From contig BJGL01000002.1 in assembly GCA_014190475.1 (NCBI GenBank), forward strand, positions 1-64,000: a DNA stretch of 64,000 bases, written 5' to 3'. Under the pieces are notes generated by a model, which was given only the letters and a program-made list of their open reading frames with translations, searched no databases and had not been told where the DNA came from. Positions 51,466-58,603 of the stretch are shown in pieces. The DNA is from Bacteroidota bacterium (lineage in GTDB: Bacteria; Bacteroidota; Bacteroidia; Chitinophagales; Chitinophagaceae). Made by a program: the position numbers and the translations under genes. Numbering within the stretch: position 1 is the first letter of the stretch; each line of letters opens with the position of its first letter.

Positions 51466-52866
51466 ATGGTTAAGTCAAATTATCTCCTCTGTTTTATAGC
51501 AACACTTTGTATAGCTGGATTGAGCTATGGACAACAACGCCCAATTGGTGTATTTGATTCTGGTACGGGCGGTTTAACTGTGTTGGAAGCTATGCTATCG
51601 CTGGATGCTTTTAACAATAAAACCGGAGAGCAAAAGCCAGATGGCGTTCCAGATTTTTCAGGAGAATATTTTCATTATTTGGCAGATCAAGCTAACATGC
51701 CCTATGGAAACTATGCTTCAGAGGGTAAAACTGCATTTTTGAAGGAGCAAATACTGCGCTGCATGTCTTTTCTCTACTCGGATACCACGTATGCTATTCG
51801 AAAAAATGAAGCGTATTCATTTTCTCCAAAGCAAACTGCAAAAATGATTGTTGTGGCCTGTAATACGGCTACTGCATACGCCTTGCCTGAAATCAAAATG
51901 TCTGTAGGTGAAAGTGTACCCGTGGTAGGTGTGATTGATGCAGGTTGTAAAGCGGCACTCACTTATCAGCAAAAAGAAAGAGGAACCATTGGTGTTTTTG
52001 CCACGGTGGGTACGGTGGCTTCTGATGGTTACCCTAAAACACTTCGCCGTCTATCTGCGTTTGTCGGCCTCTCTAATTTGTCGATTGTTAGTCAGGGGGG
52101 CTATGGTTTGGCGGAGAGTATCGATCGGGATTGGAGTTTTTTAGCTGATCAGGTAAGTAAAATCCGAGCTGATTATAAAGGACCATCGCTCACGCACTCA
52201 CAGTACCGTATTGACACATCGCTTGCTGCTGTCTATGGATTCAGTAGGAATGGTAATAGTTTGCTATGTGAATATGACGAAAAGGGCAATTGCACGGAAA
52301 TGCAATTGAATGACCCAGTTAATTACGTTCGCTATCATCTAGTCAGTTTACTGGAAAAAATGAAACGGGAGCAATATCAAGCGCCTTTGAATACATTAAT
52401 TCTTGGTTGTACACATTACCCTTACATGCGTGATACAATCGCTCAGGTTCTTCTGGAGCTCTATAACTATCAGGAAGGGGGGGCTTACCGCTATCGTAAG
52501 GTTTTGGCAAAAACCGTATGTTTAATTGATCCTGCTGTTGAGACTGCAAAGGAAGCTTATCTGGCACTTCGCCATTTACGTAAACTCCAACATAACGAGG
52601 CCTCCTTTCAAAATGGAACTAGGCCCGATGCTTTTTTTATTGCTGTTCCCAACTTGGATTTGCCCGAGGTTAAGCTTCAGTCAGACGGATGGTTCACGTA
52701 TAATTATAAGTATGGTAGAACTGAAGGGGAAAACAAGCAGTATGTCCGGTTTGTACCCTTTGATACCCAGAATATTGCTCCGGCCACCTATGATCGCTTT
52801 AAAAGGGCCTTACCCTTTTCCTATGATCGACTAAATCGGTTGGGTATACTTTCTCAAATACGATGA
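51466..52866 (+). CDS. Exported Asp/Glu racemase-superfamily protein (MurI-like)
   Basis: 466 residues, against about 270 for cytoplasmic glutamate racemase. It begins with a clear Sec signal peptide (MVKSNYLLCFIATLCIAGLS, cut near YGQ). The racemase core then starts immediately: GVFDSGTGGLTVLEA (D31), DQANMPYG (74-81), VVACNTATA with C132, and LILGCTHYPY with C315 and H317. Both catalytic cysteines are therefore kept. Extra length comes from inserts at about 45-70, 100-125 and 240-300 and a C-terminal extension of about 110 residues. It would act in the periplasm on D/L-glutamate, a peptide or another acidic amino acid. A degenerate box TAACTTTC lies four bases before the ATG. Activity is inferred. 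Confidence 0.82.
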   Translation: MVKSNYLLCFIATLCIAGLSYGQQRPIGVFDSGTGGLTVLEAMLSLDAFNNKTGEQKPDGVPDFSGEYFHYLADQANMPYGNYASEGKTAFLKEQILRCMSFLYSDTTYAIRKNEAYSFSPKQTAKMIVVACNTATAYALPEIKMSVGESVPVVGVIDAGCKAALTYQQKERGTIGVFATVGTVASDGYPKTLRRLSAFVGLSNLSIVSQGGYGLAESIDRDWSFLADQVSKIRADYKGPSLTHSQYRIDTSLAAVYGFSRNGNSLLCEYDEKGNCTEMQLNDPVNYVRYHLVSLLEKMKREQYQAPLNTLILGCTHYPYMRDTIAQVLLELYNYQEGGAYRYRKVLAKTVCLIDPAVETAKEAYLALRHLRKLQHNEASFQNGTRPDAFFIAVPNLDLPEVKLQSDGWFTYNYKYGRTEGENKQYVRFVPFDTQNIAPATYDRFKRALPFSYDRLNRLGILSQIR

Positions 52867-53204
52867 GGGAAATTTAATTGCTCGGATTTTTTATTAAATG
52901 TAGTTCGTATGGCCTCTTCTAACTCTATATCCAATAAAGAGGCTAATAAGTCCAAGTAAATTGCTATTCCACCAATTTCTTCTTGGAGCATTTTCTTGTC
53001 TATATCGCAGGCTTTATAGCTGCTGCCACCATCTATCCCTCCTTTTTCTACTCGTTGCAGTTTTTTAATCATATTACATAACTCGCCAACCTCACCTGCC
53101 AAGGCAGTGGTCCAGTAGGTTAATGGTTGGTTTTGATAACAGTTAAACCCATTAATGGCCCTGTCTACATTGGTTGCTCTAAAGGTTGGGAGGTGGAGTG
53201 GCAT
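52854..53204 (-). CDS. MazG-like nucleotide pyrophosphohydrolase family protein
   Basis: 116 residues, all-alpha MazG fold. LAGEVGELCNMIKK gives the first metal-binding ExxE (E38, E41). The second motif reads EEIGGIAIYLDLLA, so the usual EEIxD aspartate (position 79) is Gly here; D85 follows. These enzymes hydrolyse non-canonical or excess NTPs to NMP and pyrophosphate; activity may be altered in this one. The last 13 bases overlap the convergent racemase-like gene. Confidence 0.75.
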   Translation of the reverse strand: MPLHLPTFRATNVDRAINGFNCYQNQPLTYWTTALAGEVGELCNMIKKLQRVEKGGIDGGSSYKACDIDKKMLQEEIGGIAIYLDLLASLLDIELEEAIRTTFNKKSEQLNFPHRI

Positions 53205-53253
53205 ATAAGCTGGATATTTTATTCTAATTTAGTTCATCCACAGAATTAATCAA

Positions 53254-54744
53254 GTGCAAAAATCAATTCTTCTTTGTTGTTTGCTTTCCTCCTTTTTTCA
53301 GGTGGTGGCCCAACCAATGCAATCGACGTTGCTTTATAAGTTGTACAAGACGCAGGCACCTGTCAATCAAATTTTTGCTCCGAACCTCAATAACTTATTT
53401 TCAGTAAGCAAAAATTATACTGATAATAAACAGTATTTAATCAAAACCAGTAAGCAATTGTTCCTGGGAATTGATGGTACGGGGCAGTTATATGAGATTT
53501 TTGAAGCAAGTCCTGGGGTACTAGATGCCCAACGCGTTGACTCGACTGTCTATGCAGGAAATAATTTTTGTGCGGCTACTTTTTCCATTGATACAGCAGT
53601 TTTCTCATTCGGAGGTTACGGTTTTTGGAAAACAAATGGGACGTTAAAGCAGTATAATTTCTACTCTCGGGAATGGGATGTGGTTCCATTGCTGGAGGAG
53701 CGCCCCTCGATTTTTTGTCAGAAGCCATCTGGGGTTAATTGGAAAGGGGATTTAAATGAGGTAAAAAAGCTTGAGGACATGAATACAACATTTGCGCCGT
53801 CCTTTTACTGGGTTGATAACGAGAAAAAACTTTTTTATGCAGGTGTGCAACATCTGATTAATCAAACTATTTCCGATAGTGTACAAACTTTCAAAGCTCA
53901 ATATAATGCCTCGCTGAGTGTGCTGGATCTTTCCACCAAGCAATGGAAAGTACTGGGAGATATTCTTAATTATGGTTGGCATTATACGGTGCAACTTCCC
54001 TGGGGCTTATTGGTAGTAGAATCGCCCGAGTCAATTTATTATACCGATTTCGATCATAACCGACTCCTCTATTGTAAAGAGGATAAAATTCCGCAGTATC
54101 GTAAATTTTTTCGAAATAGGATTCCAGATCTTTTTTTCTATGCCGATGGGTATATTTATTTTGGAGAAGTTGCAATAAATTCCATCGACAGTATCCCTGT
54201 ATCTAAAGAGGACTTTGAAGAACGTAATGCACTTCTCTATACCGCAACAAAAAAAGTAAGTAAAATCTCCTTACTCTACGATAATTATCGAATACCATTT
54301 TTCTTTGTCTTGTTTGCGAGTGTAGTCGTTTTAATCGTTGCTTTTAGAAGAAAGAGTCAAAACCGGGCTAATAAATCTGCATTCGTATCGCCAACTGTGT
54401 TGCCCACTCAATTACCCTTGGTGGATCGAATAGGAATTCTAAACGAAATGGAACGACAGCTTATCCTTTATTTGGTTGAGCAATCTTTACAAGGGAAGCG
54501 GGTAACTGTAGAGGCAGTTAATAAATTATCAGGTGTGGCTTTTAAGAATGAACCTATCCGTAGGCGTACCCGAAGTGAGTTGATTAATGCCATTAATGAT
54601 AAATGGTTGATTATTTCAGGAAACCGTGAACGATTTGTGCTTTCTGAAAAATCTGATTTTGATGGTCGTACCCGCGAATATTTTATCAATGAAAAATTAT
54701 TAGCCTCTTCACTGTTGCGACAGATTATTCAGCTGATCAAGTAG
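53254..54744 (+). CDS. Membrane-anchored protein with exported propeller-like domain and cytoplasmic tail (candidate sensor)
   Basis: 496 residues, GTG start. Signal peptide about 1-20. Residues 40-340 are exported and contain Kelch-like pieces (FSFGGYGFWKTNGTLKQYNF, LDLSTKQWKVLGDI). One membrane helix at about 348-365 is followed by RRK, so the last 130 residues are cytoplasmic. The tail has a compact helical block, NEMERQLILYLVEQSLQGKR then VTVEAVNKLSGVAFK and RRRTRSELINAIND, with the look of a helix-turn-helix or winged-helix domain. No known family was recognised. A one-component signal transducer is an inference. Confidence 0.6.
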   Translation: MQKSILLCCLLSSFFQVVAQPMQSTLLYKLYKTQAPVNQIFAPNLNNLFSVSKNYTDNKQYLIKTSKQLFLGIDGTGQLYEIFEASPGVLDAQRVDSTVYAGNNFCAATFSIDTAVFSFGGYGFWKTNGTLKQYNFYSREWDVVPLLEERPSIFCQKPSGVNWKGDLNEVKKLEDMNTTFAPSFYWVDNEKKLFYAGVQHLINQTISDSVQTFKAQYNASLSVLDLSTKQWKVLGDILNYGWHYTVQLPWGLLVVESPESIYYTDFDHNRLLYCKEDKIPQYRKFFRNRIPDLFFYADGYIYFGEVAINSIDSIPVSKEDFEERNALLYTATKKVSKISLLYDNYRIPFFFVLFASVVVLIVAFRRKSQNRANKSAFVSPTVLPTQLPLVDRIGILNEMERQLILYLVEQSLQGKRVTVEAVNKLSGVAFKNEPIRRRTRSELINAINDKWLIISGNRERFVLSEKSDFDGRTREYFINEKLLASSLLRQIIQLIK

Positions 54745-54751
54745 TTTCATT

Positions 54752-55522
54752 TCAATAGGCTGTCCAACCCCCATCTACGGTTAGCACAGCCCCATTTATA
54801 AAACTGCTTTGTTCTGATACCAGAAACATTGCAGCATTTGCAATTTCAGCTGGATTTCCGTAACGTGGGTTGATTTGAGTTCCCCCTAATATTCTCTCCT
54901 TTATTTTAGTAGGTAAAGATTCTAAATCAAATCCCTCCAGAATATTGGTGGTTACTGCGCCGGGCGCAATGGCATTACACCTAATCCCGTCTTTTGCGTA
55001 GAAATACCCTGTATTTTTTGTTAGTCCAATCAATCCATATTTACTGGTGGTATAGGCTGCACCTGCTCTGCAACCAAAAAGTCCTCCGACTGATGCTATA
55101 TTAAGAATGACGCCTCCACCTTGTTTTAAAAATATTCTACAGGCACTTCGCATGGCCTTCATGGGTCCTTCAAGATTTATTTTTAAAATTTTTTCCCACT
55201 GAAGATTACTTACATCACTTACTGTTTCGAAATGATCCATTACCCCTGCATTATTGATTAAAATGTGTAAGCCTCCAAAATGTTTCAGCGTTATCGAAAT
55301 CATATGTTCAATTTGGTCTTCACTCGACACATCTGTGAGGCAGGTGTGAAGTAGGGGGGTAGGATAAGGGTGAAGATGTTTAGGAAGTGCGGCAAGCCGC
55401 TCCTGGTGATGATCAGCTGCCACTACACTGCATTCCTCTCTTAGTAGTGCTTCGACAATTGCTTTTCCAATCCCTGAGGCTGCTCCAGTTACAATGGCAA
55501 TTTTATTTTTTAGATGTGGCAT
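54752..55522 (-). CDS. Short-chain dehydrogenase/reductase
   Basis: 256 residues, classical SDR. Cofactor motif TGAASGIG at the N-terminus, NNAG (LHILINNAGVMDHFE), catalytic Ser in NIASVGG and Y-x3-K in AAYTTSKYGLIGLTKN. The basic/acidic pattern after the second strand (AADHHQERL) suggests NAD(H). The C-terminus INGAVLTVDGGWTAY is typical. Substrate unknown. A near-consensus box CATATTTG lies 7 bases upstream of the ATG. Confidence 0.9.
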   Translation of the reverse strand: MPHLKNKIAIVTGAASGIGKAIVEALLREECSVVAADHHQERLAALPKHLHPYPTPLLHTCLTDVSSEDQIEHMISITLKHFGGLHILINNAGVMDHFETVSDVSNLQWEKILKINLEGPMKAMRSACRIFLKQGGGVILNIASVGGLFGCRAGAAYTTSKYGLIGLTKNTGYFYAKDGIRCNAIAPGAVTTNILEGFDLESLPTKIKERILGGTQINPRYGNPAEIANAAMFLVSEQSSFINGAVLTVDGGWTAY

Positions 55523-55667
55523 GGGTACGCAAATATGTACTTCTTTGACCCATATCTACATTGACTATGGTGGGGAGTAGCTTGTTTTTAATCAGGGCTA
55601 TGTTTTGTAAGTTGTCTTTTTAATCTTAATTTGCTTTTAAATATTATTTACCTAATAACTGCTAATT

Positions 55668-56300
55668 ATGAAACATTACCTTTTTGCTTTCCTCATTTCT
55701 TTTTCTGCATTGTTGGTGGTACAATTACCCGTTTTTGCACAAAAGAATTCTAAGGGGATAAATATCGAGCTAGGTGGAGGTGTTAGTCTAGCCAGCGCTC
55801 ATGTAGGAGGTTTCTACGCCCATTCCAGTGAGTCGACCTCTCGTTTCGCATTTGGCTTCTTTGCGGATAAAAAGTTGATTGGGGGTCTCTCTGCTCGCTC
55901 CGGGTTCTTTTATAATGGACTTGGTAGGGCGCATAAGGCTGGGGAAATGGAAATGCAGGACGAGTTTAGCTTTTTTACAATTCCCTTACAAGCTAAGTAC
56001 TCTTTCAAAAAATCTCCATTTAGCTTTTATGCTGGACCACAGTTTTCTTATTTGATTAACGCAACTGCAAGACCTGATGCCAGCACTCGCTCCTTAATGA
56101 CTGAAAATTTTCAGCGTGTGAATGTATCTGCAGCAGGTGGTTTGCTTTGCGCTTTTACAAACCGCTTTTCTATGGGCTTTGAATATCAAAGCAGCATCGG
56201 CAGTAATCTAGATAAGGAATATGCTGCTATTTTACCCGCTGATACTAAATATCAGCTGAATGCGTATTCCCTAAGAGCTTTTTATAAACTATCGAAGTAG
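55668..56300 (+). CDS. Outer membrane beta-barrel protein (porin-like family)
   Basis: 210 residues with a signal peptide (about 1-25, ending VFAQ). The rest is a string of amphipathic strands with Gly and aromatic residues (GGVSLASAHVGGFYAH, KSPFSFYAGPQFSYLI, FSMGFEYQSSIG) ending in a penultimate aromatic pattern (LRAFYKLSK). It should form an eight-stranded barrel in the outer membrane. No specific ligand is indicated. It is followed by a strong terminator. A TAATTTG element lies upstream in the 145-base gap 55523-55667. Confidence 0.8.
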   Translation: MKHYLFAFLISFSALLVVQLPVFAQKNSKGINIELGGGVSLASAHVGGFYAHSSESTSRFAFGFFADKKLIGGLSARSGFFYNGLGRAHKAGEMEMQDEFSFFTIPLQAKYSFKKSPFSFYAGPQFSYLINATARPDASTRSLMTENFQRVNVSAAGGLLCAFTNRFSMGFEYQSSIGSNLDKEYAAILPADTKYQLNAYSLRAFYKLSK

Positions 56301-56310
56301 TTACACACTT

Positions 56311-56344
56311 AAAAAAAGCCCTCGGTTAACCGGGGGCTTTTTTT
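56311..56344 (+). terminator. Intrinsic terminator after the beta-barrel gene
   Basis: Stem AAAAGCCC-CGGTT/AACCG-GGGCTTTT with one mismatch and no extra loop beyond the central bases, flanked by A-run and T-run, so it can work in both directions. Confidence 0.85.
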
Positions 56345-56431
56345 AATACCCAAATCCTTTCCCACCACTTCGACGTAGGTGGTCTTTTTCACTTGGATGC
56401 TTGGGTAAGCAAGCTTGCTACGCTCCAAATG

Positions 56432-56464
56432 AAAAAGCCCCCAACACTTCGTGCTGAGGGCTTT
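56432..56464 (-). terminator. Intrinsic terminator of tRNA-Arg
   Basis: On the minus strand AAAGCCCTCAGCAC pairs with GTGTTGGGGGCTTT around a short GAA loop with a mismatch, then T-rich sequence. It lies directly after the tRNA 3' end. A second weaker hairpin (CCACC/GGTGG) lies about 60 bases further on. Confidence 0.7.
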
Positions 56465-56465
56465 G

Positions 56466-56539
56466 TGACCCCGTCAGGATTCAAACCTGAAACCTTTTGA
56501 TCCGTAGTCAAATGCTCTATTCAGTTGAGCTACGGGGCC
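56466..56539 (-). tRNA. tRNA-Arg (anticodon ACG)
   Basis: 74-base cloverleaf on the minus strand. Acceptor stem GGCCCCG/CGGGGTC, D-arm GCTC...GAGC, anticodon stem TTTGA/TCAAA with loop CTACGGA (anticodon ACG, to be read with inosine for CGN codons), T-arm TCAGG/CCTGA. The discriminator base is A; CCA is not encoded. The T loop reads TTTGAAT rather than TTCGAAT and the D loop AACTGAATA, so tertiary pairs 15-48 and 19-56 would be A-U instead of G-C. Confidence 0.96.
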
Positions 56540-56573
56540 ATCCAAATTCCAACCCGTATGGTTGAAAGGGTGG

Positions 56574-56581
56574 CAAATATA
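56574..56581 (-). promoter_or_regulatory. -7 box of tRNA-Arg (TATATTTG)
   Basis: Perfect TAnnTTTG followed by C, 34 bases upstream of the mature tRNA 5' end, in the gap after the nagB stop. Confidence 0.6.
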
Positions 56582-56591
56582 GGACAAAAAA

Positions 56592-58520
56592 TTAATAAGG
56601 ATATCGTACAAAGGCCTCCACGGCAGCGTAATGCGTAAGACCAAGGTCGGCGTACAAAGAGGCTGTATGAGCGTTTCGTTCTTCGGCTCTTTGCCAAAAC
56701 TCCCTTGAATCAGCTCCCTGAAAAGGAACCATATCCTTTTGGGACTGATGAATAAATATTCCATACCGCTTTTTCATGACCTGATCCGGGCTCATGGGTA
56801 CAGCCATTTCGATATCCTCAATGTTCCACTCCTGCCAGGCCCCTTTGTAAAGCCAGAGCCAGCAATCCTCCACCCAGGGCTCTTGTAAAGCCTTGAGTCG
56901 TTTTAAAGCCTCTACAACCACTGTAAAGCAAACTTTGTGCGTACCATGAGGATCTGCAAAATCGCCAGCACAGTACACCTGGTGTGGTTTTATAGCGCGG
57001 AGCAAATCCATGGTTTGCTTGATGTCTTTGTCTCCAGCAGGTTTTTTCTGGATTGTTCCTGTTTCGTAGAAGGGTAATTGCTGGAAATGAACATTATTTT
57101 CCTGGATCCCCACGTACCGGCAGGTAGCCTTGGCTTCCCCTTGTCTGATCAGCGCCTTTATTTTTCTGATAGACGGTGTATCAATCTGGTTAGACTTTTT
57201 TCGAGTTAAAAATCTTCTGGCATCTTTTACAAATTCAATCGACTTTCTGGTAGGGCTTCCCAGTACAGATTCAAAACCAATTGCAAAGTCTAGGTATCGT
57301 GTTACAAACTCATCTGTTACAGCAATGTTTCCGCTAGTCTGATAGGCAACATGTACCTCATTGCCCTGATCGTGTAGTCGTTGAAAAGTTCCTCCCATGC
57401 TGATAATATCATCGTCGGGATGGGGAGAAAAAATGACCACTCTCTTAGGCCATGGAGTGGATCGCTCCGGATGTGCAGGAATATCCGCATTTGGTTTTCC
57501 AGCTGGCCAACCTGTTAGCGTATCACGAAGCATATAATAAACTTGCAAGTTGATTTCATAGGCATCTCCTTTCTCAACCAGCAAGTCTCCTAATCCAAAT
57601 TCATTGTAGTCACTGTTGGTAAGACTCAATACAGGCTTTTTTAATTCTAAAGCCATATTGACCACTGCTTTTTTTATAAGACGTGGCGTCCATTCGCATT
57701 CACCCGTTAACCAGGGAGATTTAAATCGAGTTAATTCCGTAGCAGCATCTTGATCAATCACAAATTGAACATCATCATGGGCCTGAAGAAGGGAAGCGGG
57801 TAACGATTCTGTCATTTCCTCTTCCACTGCTTTTTTAATGACTGGAGCTTTCCCTGACCCCCAAGCCATTAATATAATTTTCTTAGAACGCAGAATAGTT
57901 TGTATTCCCATCGTTAATGCAAGACGGGGAACCTCGGCAATGTTGGCAAACTCATAGGAATTTGCAAGCCGGGTGGAATTATCCAAGTTAATTAATCGCG
58001 TTTTGGAATGCAGGCCAGATCCGGGTTCATTAAAACCAATATGTCCATTATTACCAATGCCCAAAATTTGTAAATCAATTCCACCTGCTGCTTCAATTTT
58101 CTTTTCGTACTCGTTGCAATGCTCTTTTATTTTATCTTTTTCGATCTCCCCATTGGGTATGTGAATATTCTTGGGGTTGATGTCAATATGGTCAAATAAC
58201 TGCTGATGCATGAAGCGATAATAGCTTTGCAAAGCATTTCGCTCAATGGGGTAGTATTCATCAAGATTAAAGGTCACCACATTTTTAAAACTCAATCCTT
58301 CTTCTTTATGCAGCTTAACTAACGCTGCGTAAAGCGATTTTGGGGTAGAACCGGTGGCTAGTCCTAATACTAGTTTTTCCTTCTTTTTTTGTTTAGAGCG
58401 AATTAAAGCTGCTATTTGTCTGGCAACCCAATCTGAACCCTCTATGGCATTTTCTACAATTTTTGTGGAAACTCTTTCAAAACTGTCGGCAAAATTGGGG
58501 GAGGGTTGGTTCTCTGACAT
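56592..58520 (-). CDS. nagB: Glucosamine-6-phosphate deaminase fused to a PIG-L deacetylase-like domain
   Basis: 642 residues. Residues about 15-285 are NagB: LGLATGSTPKSLY, NLDEYY (D87), GIGNNGHIGFNEPGS (H160), converting GlcN-6-P to fructose-6-P and ammonia. Residues about 355-640 are a PIG-L domain with the zinc motif SPHPDDD (367-371) and a second HxxH site in DFADPHGTHKVC. PIG-L proteins remove N-acetyl groups from GlcNAc-containing compounds, so the fusion could supply its own deaminase substrate; this is inferred. Long NagB forms are known in Bacteroidota. A promoter box lies 16 bases upstream. It neighbours a hexosaminidase. Confidence 0.92.
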   Translation of the reverse strand: MSENQPSPNFADSFERVSTKIVENAIEGSDWVARQIAALIRSKQKKKEKLVLGLATGSTPKSLYAALVKLHKEEGLSFKNVVTFNLDEYYPIERNALQSYYRFMHQQLFDHIDINPKNIHIPNGEIEKDKIKEHCNEYEKKIEAAGGIDLQILGIGNNGHIGFNEPGSGLHSKTRLINLDNSTRLANSYEFANIAEVPRLALTMGIQTILRSKKIILMAWGSGKAPVIKKAVEEEMTESLPASLLQAHDDVQFVIDQDAATELTRFKSPWLTGECEWTPRLIKKAVVNMALELKKPVLSLTNSDYNEFGLGDLLVEKGDAYEINLQVYYMLRDTLTGWPAGKPNADIPAHPERSTPWPKRVVIFSPHPDDDIISMGGTFQRLHDQGNEVHVAYQTSGNIAVTDEFVTRYLDFAIGFESVLGSPTRKSIEFVKDARRFLTRKKSNQIDTPSIRKIKALIRQGEAKATCRYVGIQENNVHFQQLPFYETGTIQKKPAGDKDIKQTMDLLRAIKPHQVYCAGDFADPHGTHKVCFTVVVEALKRLKALQEPWVEDCWLWLYKGAWQEWNIEDIEMAVPMSPDQVMKKRYGIFIHQSQKDMVPFQGADSREFWQRAEERNAHTASLYADLGLTHYAAVEAFVRYPY

Positions 58521-58536
58521 GGGTTCTGTTTACTTA

Positions 58537-58544
58537 CAAAAATA
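58537..58544 (-). promoter_or_regulatory. -7 box of nagB (TATTTTTG)
   Basis: TAnnTTTG match on the minus strand, 16 bases before the nagB ATG, in the 83-base gap after the hexosaminidase gene. Confidence 0.5.
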
Positions 58545-58603
58545 ATTTAATAAGTACAATGAAGCTCTTGCAATTTCTAATTAATTGCATAAAGTATTGA
58601 TAA

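Noticed and set aside
56341-56465. Several small hairpins in a non-coding patch, considered as a mobile or REP-type element.
   Set aside because: They are explained as terminators of the beta-barrel gene and of tRNA-Arg; no second copy was noticed in the window.
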